7,910 bases of DNA, taken from the NCBI GenBank assembly GCA_947097635.1, contig CAMURW010000061.1, positions 1 through 7,910 of the forward strand, given 5' to 3'. Source of the stretch: an uncultured Bacteroidales bacterium. GTDB taxonomy: Bacteria; Bacteroidota; Bacteroidia; Bacteroidales; P3. The notes under the pieces are model-generated. The model had not been told where the DNA came from. It worked only from the letters and a program-made list of their open reading frames with translations, and made no database searches. Shown one piece after another: positions 1 through 6,190 of the stretch (its first letter is position 1; each line of letters opens with the position of its first letter). The translations under genes were made by a program, and so were the position numbers.

Positions 1-856
1 TGTGGTTGCGCTGAATGAGACCGAAGATGTTGAGATCCTGTTGTTCTATGCCTTGGCTGGCATCCAGCATGAGTATGCAGACATCGCTGTTTTCGATGGC
101 GCGGATGCTGCGCAGTACGCTGTAGAATTCCAGATCCTCGCTCACTTTCTGCTTTTTGCGGAGACCGGCGGTGTCCACGAAGTTGAAGTCGAAGCCAAAC
201 ATATTGTAACGCATATAGATGCTGTCGCGCGTGGTACCGGCAATGGGGGTGACTATGTTGCGCTCCGTGCCGGTGATGGTGTTGATGAAACTGCTCTTGC
301 CCACATTGGGACGTCCCACCACGGTGATACGTGGCAGGCCATCGCCGTCGTCCACCTCTTTGTCGCCGAAGTCTGCCACCACAACGTCCAGCAGGTCGCC
401 GGTGCCGCTGCCTGTCATGCTGGCAATGGGGAACGGGTCGCCCAGTCCCATGCCATAGAACTCGCTGAGCGCCAACATATTTTTGGCGTTGTCCACCTTG
501 TTGACGGCCAACACTACCTTTTTGTTGCTGCGACGCAGCAGGTCGGCGACATCTTCATCCATAGGCGTGAGACCCTCTTTGGCATCCACGAGGAAGAGGA
601 TGACATCGGCCTCGTCTATGGCCAGTTGCACCTGCTTGCGTATCTCCACCTCAAAGGCATCGTCGCTGCCAGTTACGTATCCGCCAGTGTCGATGACGCT
701 GAAATGCTTGCCGTTCCAGTCGCTATGGCCATACTGGCGGTCGCGCGTGACGCCACTAGTGTCGTCCACGATGGCTTTACGTTCCTCTATCAGGCGGTTG
801 AACAGCGTGCTTTTGCCCACATTGGGGCGTCCTACTATTGCTACGATATTGGACAT
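1..856 (-). CDS. der: Ribosome biogenesis GTPase Der (EngA), C-terminus cut by window edge
   Basis: Der is an essential cytoplasmic GTPase with two tandem G domains that acts in assembly of the 50S ribosomal subunit. The minus strand reads open from the ATG at 856-854 to the window edge, giving 285 residues of a protein usually near 440. G domain 1 shows the P-loop GRPNVGKS (residues 9-16), the G3 motif DTGG (56-59) and the G4 motif NKVD (119-122), followed by a G5-like SMTGSG (146-151). G domain 2 repeats GRPNVGKS (181-188) and has GTTRD (207-211) and DTAG (228-231). Its G4/G5 motifs and the KH-like C-terminal domain lie outside the window. Duplicated GRPNVGKS P-loops in one chain are diagnostic of Der. 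The start is secure because MSNIVAIVGRPNVGKS is the normal N-terminus. No Shine-Dalgarno is visible. The gene follows a broken lipoprotein gene after 54 bases. Confidence 0.97.
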   Translation of the reverse strand, partial: MSNIVAIVGRPNVGKSTLFNRLIEERKAIVDDTSGVTRDRQYGHSDWNGKHFSVIDTGGYVTGSDDAFEVEIRKQVQLAIDEADVILFLVDAKEGLTPMDEDVADLLRRSNKKVVLAVNKVDNAKNMLALSEFYGMGLGDPFPIASMTGSGTGDLLDVVVADFGDKEVDDGDGLPRITVVGRPNVGKSSFINTITGTERNIVTPIAGTTRDSIYMRYNMFGFDFNFVDTAGLRKKQKVSEDLEFYSVLRSIRAIENSDVCILMLDASQGIEQQDLNIFGLIQRNH

Positions 857-885
857 GATGCGATGATTCTTGGGTTTCTTTTATA

Positions 886-893
886 CAAAAATA
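886..893 (-). promoter_or_regulatory. Possible -7 box of a der promoter
   Basis: Read on the minus strand the bases are TATTTTTG, which fits the Bacteroidota -7 consensus TAnnTTTG. Transcription would start about 22-25 bases before the der ATG. A TTTG lies upstream at about 919-922, but the 25-base spacing is longer than usual for a -33 box. The short AT-rich gap between the broken lipoprotein gene and der is a plausible place for a promoter. The match is short and could be chance. Confidence 0.3.
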
Positions 894-910
894 ACAAAGA
901 GACGACAATA

Positions 911-1310
911 TTATTGCCCAAAGAGTACATTTTTACCATAACGGGGGTCTTCATGGCCGCTGAGGACACACATCTCACGAAGGTCGTGGAAAGGTGTGCC
1001 CAGACGAGTCAGCAAGGCGCAGTCCTCGGTGAGATAGCCTACACCGCGCACGGTTGTCGTCCTTCAGCAAGTCGGGCGATTGGTATCCCCTGCCGCAGTA
1101 GCCATAGAGACGGCCACCTAAGGTCACTGTGTCATCGGTGCCTTGGGTGTGCTATTATCTCCAACAGGTAGCTGGGCGACGTGGTAGTGCATACGTCCAT
1201 GGACCGCACGATACATTTGAAATTTCCTCATAGTTCTTCTTGCAGCCAGAGAACGACATGAGTGCGGTTAATGTCGCAAACAACAGGAAATTGTTTCTTG
1301 CCAGCGGCAT
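911..1310 (-). pseudogene. Small lipoprotein gene with three reading-frame breaks
   Basis: The ATG at 1310-1308 begins a lipoprotein signal peptide: basic N-region MPLARNN, hydrophobic stretch, then lipobox FSGC with the modified Cys at residue 23. It lies one base after the stop of the upstream barrel gene, so the two look translationally coupled. The original frame stops at 1157-1155 after 51 residues. Protein-like sequence continues in other frames: YRAVHGRMHYHVAQLPVGDN (about 1213-1154), then TDDTVTLGGRLYGYCGRGYQ (about 1139-1080), then VGYLTEDCALLTRLGTPFHD (about 1042-983), ending at a TAA at 913-911. Joining the pieces needs one base removed, one added and one removed, and gives a single lipoprotein of about 132 residues. 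The breaks fall roughly at 1240-1158, 1151-1127 and 1066-1044. This could be a decayed gene or indel errors in the assembly. I do not recognise the family. An intact copy would probably be an outer-membrane lipoprotein working with its operon partners. Confidence 0.65.
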
Positions 1311-1311
1311 A

Positions 1312-2808
1312 TTACAACTCGTGATGCGTGATATTCTGTCCCAGCAAGGAGGGTTTTGCCGTTTTGTTGCCAAAGAGCAGGTTGGTGCCCATGAAGAAGT
1401 TGAGATTCCTGAATTGCATGGGGTTCAGCGATCCAAAGTCCAGCAGGAGGAAGCCCTGCACGCTACGTCCCAGCATGCTATTGATTCCCACACCAGGATT
1501 GAGCACGCGGCTTTTGTAACCATTGGAGACAATAGTGTTGCTGAGCGACACTTCCAGCCAGTTGAAGAGGTTTACGCTGGCCACCATAGTGATGTTCTTG
1601 CGCATCATGCGCGTTTTGCCACCACCTAGCATGCGAGGTGTCATGGTGCCGTTTATCACTATGCCGGCACGTGTCTTGGGCCAGGTGGGAAAGTTGGCAA
1701 AAGCTGCGAGGTTGAACTTGGTGTGAAGGCCGGTGGAGTAAGCATCGCCCTTCTCCAATGCAGCATCGGAGAGGGTGGTGAGTTGCTCTTTAAACGCAGT
1801 GGCCAGAGTGTCGAAATTGATGGCCTGGTTCTGCACGGCGCTGGTTACATCTATGCCTTCGAAGACGAATTCGGCATTTTTGCCGCTGCTGGGATGCAGG
1901 CTGTAGACTGTTTTCCATTTCAGACATCCTAAGTCGAGGATGCTGGCACTAAATTCGAACATCTTCCAGTTGTATTTGGCACCCAAATCCACACCCAGCC
2001 CCACGGCGGGTCTGGCTATCTGCCCGTTCTGTAACGCCTTGGACAGTTCGTCGCCAATGTTGTTCAACGTGAGGCCTTCGTAGTATTCCACGTCGATGGG
2101 CAGCGACAGACATGCCTGGTAGTAGGCATCGGCAGTGATGCGCTGGAGGTCATTGTCCGTGTGCATAGTAACGTGTGTATTGGCTGTGGTTAAGTTGTAG
2201 AGGCCCATCAACGGTTTTGCTCGTACACCGACAGTGAGGTTGTGCAACTTGATACCGTAGCCCAGTGCCAGCTCTATGTATGCCTGGGAGGTGAGCAAGT
2301 TGCCATTGACGATATCAACATCCCTCACCTCACCAGTCTCGATATTGGCATTGCCTTTGTTTATTAACTCCAGCACGTCCAGGGGAAGGCCCAGATTGGC
2401 GGTCATCCTGAGCTGGGTAGAGAAGGTAAAGAAGTTGTTGAGCAGCCGAAAGCCGAAGCCCATGAGATACTGATCCAGACCGAGGTTTATCTGATTGTTC
2501 TCCGTAAGCTTAGTCATCAGGTTGTTGAGGTCTATATAGTTATAATTGCGTTGCCGCCCCGTCTGTGGATCTGTGAGCTGTTTGTTGGTTTGCACCACGT
2601 CGGAAAGCGCGATGGGCAGCCCTAAACTGAAATTCACACCAAAGGTGCTGACATAAACTTTGTTGTCCGTAGGGAAGAAAGCGGGGTTCACGTTGTTCAT
2701 CTGGGGAATGCGCGTAGAGCCATACAACAGGTTGCTGTTCTGCGCCCGCATCGTGTTGCCTCCTATTAGCAACAGTGCCACGAGGGCTAGTCTTTTCACT
2801 GTGTTCAT
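1312..2808 (-). CDS. Probable outer-membrane beta-barrel protein, DUF5723-like
   Basis: This 498-residue protein has a type I signal peptide: MNTVKR, a hydrophobic core, then cleavage probably after A22 before QNSN. The mature N-terminus carries LYGSTRIPQMNNVNPAFFPT (residues 28-47), resembling the start of Bacteroidota DUF5723 outer-membrane proteins, where a 'P-Q-x-N-P-A' type segment precedes the barrel. The rest alternates polar and aromatic residues in amphipathic strand-like segments, for example around GYGIKLHNLTVGVRAKPLMG and SASILDLGCLKWKTVYSL. I see no enzyme motifs. The DUF5723 assignment is from memory of the pattern and has not been searched. Its role is unknown; a pore, channel or scaffold in the outer membrane is inferred. 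It starts 23 bases after the lipoprotein gene upstream and stops one base before the small lipoprotein gene downstream. The chain ends KTAKPSLLGQNITHHEL, a polar tail instead of the C-terminal aromatic typical of classical porins. Confidence 0.8.
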   Translation of the reverse strand: MNTVKRLALVALLLIGGNTMRAQNSNLLYGSTRIPQMNNVNPAFFPTDNKVYVSTFGVNFSLGLPIALSDVVQTNKQLTDPQTGRQRNYNYIDLNNLMTKLTENNQINLGLDQYLMGFGFRLLNNFFTFSTQLRMTANLGLPLDVLELINKGNANIETGEVRDVDIVNGNLLTSQAYIELALGYGIKLHNLTVGVRAKPLMGLYNLTTANTHVTMHTDNDLQRITADAYYQACLSLPIDVEYYEGLTLNNIGDELSKALQNGQIARPAVGLGVDLGAKYNWKMFEFSASILDLGCLKWKTVYSLHPSSGKNAEFVFEGIDVTSAVQNQAINFDTLATAFKEQLTTLSDAALEKGDAYSTGLHTKFNLAAFANFPTWPKTRAGIVINGTMTPRMLGGGKTRMMRKNITMVASVNLFNWLEVSLSNTIVSNGYKSRVLNPGVGINSMLGRSVQGFLLLDFGSLNPMQFRNLNFFMGTNLLFGNKTAKPSLLGQNITHHEL

Positions 2809-2831
2809 AGTGCTGTTCTGCTTAGGGAGGA

Positions 2832-4229
2832 TTACTTGAGATTGATAATAGTGTCGAACTGGAACTGCGGCTTTGCCAGCAGATACATCCTCACTTTCAG
2901 TTTGTCGCAGTTGCGCAGCGATACTGTTTGATCACTAAGCGTGCTACCGGCAGGGAAGCCCTCCCGGCTGGTGCTGAAAGAGGTAATCAGTGCCAGCGAG
3001 TCGGCGTGCTGCAAGAAATTCACGCGTTCCCTGTTCAGGGTGATAAAGTGGCGAATTTCAGGTGCCTTCGTGGAATCTGCCACCCAATACTGTACATTGT
3101 TTCGGGTTATTGACTTCACAGGGCAGCCTGATATTTTGCTGCTGGCGGCATCGGTAAAGAGAGGCATAGTGCGAGTGGGGTCGTTCGCGTCTACCAAGTA
3201 GCCACCAACCTTCAGTTCGAGTGGCAAGCCGTTTTGCAGCACCAACACCAACGCTGCGCTGTCCACCTGAAGGCCGTAAGCGTCGATATTGCCTATGGTG
3301 TCGAAATGGAGACCGGCAGGGAATGTCAACTCATCGGCAGCACCGCTAAAAGGAAATTCCACCCTCAGGCGCGAGTCGAGGTTGAAGTTGGCACCCTGCA
3401 GGCTGTCGCTGATAAACCGGATGAGGGGGTACAGGTTGTTCTGTGGCCACGAAAACTTCAGCGTGGCGCTGTATTCCAGTTCGACTGGCTGACGATTGAG
3501 GATCATATCGGCAACATCACTGTGTTCTTTGTCGCTGATGTCGAACACCACTACGTTGATGGCAGTGTCGGCATCGCCAAAGTTGTCTGGTATCAGCGCG
3601 TTTAGCGAGATGGTGTCCTTAAATTTCCTGATTGGCATATCCACGCCATTCTTGTCGTAGCCCTTCACTTCCAAGTCTTTGAGGGTTATCTTCAACCCGT
3701 TGCGATTTATGGCTTCCTGCATTTGGGGCGTGAGGTCTGCGGTGATGTGGCACACCAGTCCCAGAAACACGTTGTTCAGACGTATGTGATTCAGCAAGGT
3801 GTCATTCTCTCCAAGACCTTCGTGGATATTATCGAAGAGACTGATTTTCATTTTGTTGCGAAAATCGTATACAGCAGTGTCCGTCTGACCCTTGCAGATT
3901 CCATTGCCGCACCGCGTCGTACTCTTGCCCCACGTAACGTTACCGCCATCGTCCACATGCATCACGTTGTGGAAGACGGTGTCGTAGGTGATTCGGATAA
4001 TACCATTATCCATCGAGTCGATAGTGATGTAGTGGGGCTGGATCTTGAAAAGTCCCAGCAGCTCGTTCAGATCCATATCGCCATAGGCAATGGGCACTCC
4101 AAGGGTGGGATTGAAATCGCCATGAATCCAATAGGGGTCGTTCATCAACGGCTTTAACTCCTTTACGCACGACGTAAAGCCAACGGTAGCGAGCGAAGTT
4201 ATTATTAATATAAACAATTTTCTCCACAT
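2832..4229 (-). CDS. Large beta-rich lipoprotein of unknown function
   Basis: This 465-residue protein begins MWRKLFILIITSLATVGFTSC, a lipoprotein signal peptide with lipobox FTSC and acylated Cys21. The residues after the Cys (VKELKP) do not form a strong acidic surface-export signal, so surface or periplasmic exposure is open. The mature chain begins with NPTLGVPIAYGDMDLNELLG (residues 40-59). It then has alternating strand-like segments, including ITLKDLEVKGYDKNGVDMPI (181-200) and LVLQNGLPLELKVGGYLVDA (329-348). Short motifs such as NGLPLEL followed by a late strand pair recall other beta-sandwich lipoproteins of Bacteroidales, but I cannot name a family. No catalytic motif is visible. 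It is the first gene after the divergent promoter region and is followed after 23 bases by the barrel-like gene. The pairing suggests an outer-membrane lipoprotein and barrel that act together. The start is supported by the signal peptide. Confidence 0.85.
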   Translation of the reverse strand: MWRKLFILIITSLATVGFTSCVKELKPLMNDPYWIHGDFNPTLGVPIAYGDMDLNELLGLFKIQPHYITIDSMDNGIIRITYDTVFHNVMHVDDGGNVTWGKSTTRCGNGICKGQTDTAVYDFRNKMKISLFDNIHEGLGENDTLLNHIRLNNVFLGLVCHITADLTPQMQEAINRNGLKITLKDLEVKGYDKNGVDMPIRKFKDTISLNALIPDNFGDADTAINVVVFDISDKEHSDVADMILNRQPVELEYSATLKFSWPQNNLYPLIRFISDSLQGANFNLDSRLRVEFPFSGAADELTFPAGLHFDTIGNIDAYGLQVDSAALVLVLQNGLPLELKVGGYLVDANDPTRTMPLFTDAASSKISGCPVKSITRNNVQYWVADSTKAPEIRHFITLNRERVNFLQHADSLALITSFSTSREGFPAGSTLSDQTVSLRNCDKLKVRMYLLAKPQFQFDTIINLK

Positions 4230-4305
4230 AAATTTATTTGTTATTTATTAAAAATCAGTGAGCTACAGGTGATTTAAACACATTCTTAATAATGTAGATC
4301 AGTTG

Positions 4306-4313
4306 CAAAAATA
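4306..4313 (-). promoter_or_regulatory. Likely -7 box of the envelope operon promoter
   Basis: On the minus strand the bases are TATTTTTG, an exact fit to the Bacteroidota TAnnTTTG -7 element. Transcription would begin near 4299, leaving an AT-rich leader of about 70 bases before the ATG at 4229. I could not find a good TTTG -33 box at normal spacing; that region is an A-tract on this strand. The position, in a divergent intergenic region directly ahead of the 465-residue lipoprotein gene, makes it the best candidate for the operon promoter. Confidence 0.5.
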
Positions 4314-4328
4314 CATTATTTTTTTTAA

Positions 4329-4362
4329 TTTGTGCGTGACTATTAAAAAAAACATATCTTTG
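4329..4362 (+). promoter_or_regulatory. Bacteroidota-type promoter (TTTG / TATCTTTG) for the B-repeat lipoprotein
   Basis: A -33 TTTG at 4329-4332 is followed after 22 bases by TATCTTTG at 4355-4362, matching the TTTG/TAnnTTTG consensus of the Bacteroidota primary sigma factor. It is the best promoter match in the window. Transcription should start near 4369, giving an untranslated leader of about 88 bases before the ATG at 4457. I see no convincing riboswitch or attenuator hairpin in that leader. The last bases before the start are AT-rich (CAAATATTTTTATT) without a Shine-Dalgarno, which is usual in this phylum. The -7 boxes of the two strands lie about 42 bases apart, so the divergent transcription units may share regulation. 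Confidence 0.7.
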
Positions 4363-4456
4363 CAGCATTAAAAGCGTACGTTCGGATTCTAAGAGGAGCG
4401 CGCCAATATATTATTACACAGGCAATTGAATTCATTAACCCTCAAATATTTTTATT

Positions 4457-5128
4457 ATGAAAAAACAACAATCACCCAAAATCAGGCGAACACTTACTAT
4501 CATGGCATCTGTGGTACTTGCAATGTCGGTGTTCGCGTCTTGCGACCCCTCAACGTTTCTCTCGGGAACACAGGTGATCGTATATCTCGACTCCCCCAAC
4601 AATGACCGCGGTCACGTAGAAGGCAACGGATCCTACCACCAAGGCGACACTGTCACAATTACAGCAGTGCCAGACAGCGGATTCCTATTCGCACATTGGT
4701 ATTCCAGCAACAGCGAAGGGCTAATGCAACAGGTTACCAACCTAAACAATTTCAGCAACATTGACCCCAGCAACTTCGACATCAACGACATCGACAGTCT
4801 CAACAACCTATACAATGAGGACAACACCCAAAATCCATACACCTTCGTTGCCGAAGGCAGTATCTACTATTTCATGCCAGTGTTTCTTGCCGAAGAAGAG
4901 GCGCACAACATTCAGATTACTGTAATTCCAAACAAAGAGGAATGCATACTGGGCGTGAGCGGTACCGGTGTCTACAACCTTGGCGACCATATCACCCTTC
5001 ATGCCAATCCCGTGGACGGCTATCGCTTCGTGAAATGGAGCGACGGCAGCACTGAAGCCATACACCCGGTAAAGGTTTCGCACCGCCGCACCTACGTGGC
5101 ATTCTACGAAGCCACCAGTGCGAAATAA
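4457..5128 (+). CDS. Lipoprotein with two divergent InlB B-repeat-like modules
   Basis: This 223-residue protein begins with a basic N-region (MKKQQSPKIRR) and a hydrophobic stretch ending in the lipobox FASC, with acylated Cys29. Two modules follow, each with the pattern 'G-x-G-x-Y-x-x-G-D-x-(V/I)-T' then 'A-x-P-x-x-G-(F/Y)-x-F-x-x-W'. Module 1 has GNGSYHQGDTVTITAVPDSG (56-75) and FAHW (78-81). Module 2 has GTGVYNLGDHITLHANPVDG (169-188), FVKW (191-194) and a closing strand VAFY (214-217). This is the signature of the divergent InlB B-repeat family (PF18998 as I recall it), a small beta fold common in surface proteins. Module 1 is interrupted after the Trp by an Asn/Asp-rich insert (about 93-127) before its last strand (YYFMPVFL). 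The protein probably sits in the outer membrane facing outward. Its partner is unknown. It has its own promoter and is a single-gene unit. Its codons look more A/T-ending than its neighbours, a visual impression only. Confidence 0.88.
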   Translation: MKKQQSPKIRRTLTIMASVVLAMSVFASCDPSTFLSGTQVIVYLDSPNNDRGHVEGNGSYHQGDTVTITAVPDSGFLFAHWYSSNSEGLMQQVTNLNNFSNIDPSNFDINDIDSLNNLYNEDNTQNPYTFVAEGSIYYFMPVFLAEEEAHNIQITVIPNKEECILGVSGTGVYNLGDHITLHANPVDGYRFVKWSDGSTEAIHPVKVSHRRTYVAFYEATSAK

Positions 5129-5160
5129 CAACTGGCACGCAAAGCAACTAATATTACATT

Positions 5161-5206
5161 ATATATTGCGGGCGCAGAAGCTAGCTCTTCCGCGCCCGCA
5201 ATGTAT
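5161..5206. terminator. Long GC-rich hairpin, probable bidirectional terminator
   Basis: ATTGCGGGCGC (5165-5175) is perfectly complementary to GCGCCCGCAAT (5192-5202). The stem extends outward to 5161/5206 through one G-T wobble. Inward, after one A-C mismatch, GAAG (5177-5180) pairs with CTTC (5187-5190). It lies 32 bases after the stop of the plus-strand lipoprotein gene and 35 bases before the end of the convergent stress-protein-like gene. No clear T-run follows on either strand, so it is not a textbook intrinsic terminator. Its symmetry and position support a shared bidirectional terminator or an mRNA 3'-end stabiliser. I see nothing else in the 113-base gap. Confidence 0.7.
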
Positions 5207-5241
5207 TACCACACGGCACAACACAAAAACACTATAGCGTC

Positions 5242-6177
5242 TCAGTCGCAGATTACATAGAGGTCGTCACGAGGATTGAGGAAAAGAACGGGGATGTGCT
5301 GACGGTTGACAATGGTGTGCTGCTCCTGGGTGCCGATGAAGAACTCTAAAAGGTCGCGTTCGTCAGTGGTAACGCTCACCAATAGGTCATAATGATGTTC
5401 TGCACAGTAACGTAGTGCATTGATATCCTCGAAAGTGGACGCATCGGGTATCACATGGGGAGTGAACTCTATATCCAGTGCGGAGAAGAGCTTGTGAAGG
5501 AATTTCATATTATCGAACCATTTGCGGCGCAGCAACTCATCTTTGTAGTCGTAATACAACGCGTGCACCACGCTATGGTTGAAGCGTGCGAAATAGGAAG
5601 CCCATATGAATTTTTCCTTGGTCTCTTTCTTAAACTCTACAGCCAGGGCCACATTCTTCAGTTGCTGAGGGTCGCGCATGGGTTCCTGGACGACGAGATA
5701 TGCTACCTTGCAGTCCTGGAAGTTGCGCAGCAGTTCGCGAGGATGTTGAGGATGGCGACGACGCGATGTAGCATCAACGTGGCATACCAACGCTACGGCA
5801 CCTATCAACAGAGGCAACTTCTCTATCACCTCCCGTGTTCTTCCCTTGAGGGCGGCATAGCTGACATCGGAGTCGGCGGGAAGGGTGTCGCACTGCTGCT
5901 GAAGACGCCGTTCTGCCTCCGCAGGAGACAAACGTGTGTAGCGAGGGTCGCTGATATGCATCAGTACAAGACCCTTCTTGAGCATCCTTGACAGGTAAAA
6001 GGCATAACTGATGACGGCATGCGGCTGGTCCAAATTAGAGATATATGCCACAATAAACTGGTCCTTCTGCTCGGTGGGATTGTGGTGAAAGTCTGCTAGC
6101 TTGGGACGACGGTCGCGGGCAGGCTGTGTAAAAGTGGTTCGCGAATGTCCATCGGAGGATGTAGTGTATGGGTTCAT
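5242..6177 (-). CDS. Tandem universal-stress-protein-like protein, degenerate nucleotide site
   Basis: This 311-residue protein has no signal peptide and is likely cytoplasmic. Two UspA-like halves are visible: residues about 39-165 (starting DQFIVAYISNLDQPHAVISY, ending KVAYLVVQEP) and about 174-302 (starting NVALAVEFKKETKEKF, ending HIPVLFLNP). The second half ends like a Usp domain: DLLVSVTT (264-271), then IGTQEQHTIV (281-290), then the final strand PVLFL. Aligned without gaps to the usual G-x2-G-x9-G-(S/T) ATP motif, only the last Gly-Thr (282-283) remains; the first two glycines are Val269 and Asp272. The first half has no such glycines. The protein may therefore bind no ATP, or a different ligand. 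The first 38 residues are polar and extra to the fold, but no later Met before residue 65 offers a better start. The gene begins 13 bases after the stop of the secreted repeat protein gene and is probably co-transcribed with it. Confidence 0.75.
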   Translation of the reverse strand: MNPYTTSSDGHSRTTFTQPARDRRPKLADFHHNPTEQKDQFIVAYISNLDQPHAVISYAFYLSRMLKKGLVLMHISDPRYTRLSPAEAERRLQQQCDTLPADSDVSYAALKGRTREVIEKLPLLIGAVALVCHVDATSRRRHPQHPRELLRNFQDCKVAYLVVQEPMRDPQQLKNVALAVEFKKETKEKFIWASYFARFNHSVVHALYYDYKDELLRRKWFDNMKFLHKLFSALDIEFTPHVIPDASTFEDINALRYCAEHHYDLLVSVTTDERDLLEFFIGTQEQHTIVNRQHIPVLFLNPRDDLYVICD

Positions 6178-6190
6178 GGAAGCGGCTGTA

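Noticed and set aside
2..1171. A 389-residue open frame on the plus strand
   Set aside because: It runs antisense across der, which has unmistakable GTPase motifs on the minus strand, and continues into the broken lipoprotein gene. Its translation has no recognisable motif, so it is a shadow of the minus-strand codon pattern.
911..1310. Programmed ribosomal frameshifting as the reason for the frame changes
   Set aside because: Three changes in both directions within 400 bases, without a slippery heptamer and downstream pseudoknot that I can see, fit decay or sequence error better.
1240..1629. A 129-residue plus-strand open frame across the barrel and small lipoprotein genes
   Set aside because: It is antisense to a signal-peptide-bearing gene and across a lipobox. 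No promoter or motif supports it.
4369..4456. A riboswitch or attenuator in the plus-strand leader
   Set aside because: Only short palindromes (CGTACG, CAATTG, GAATTC) are present, with no long stem, no terminator-like hairpin and no recognised aptamer core.
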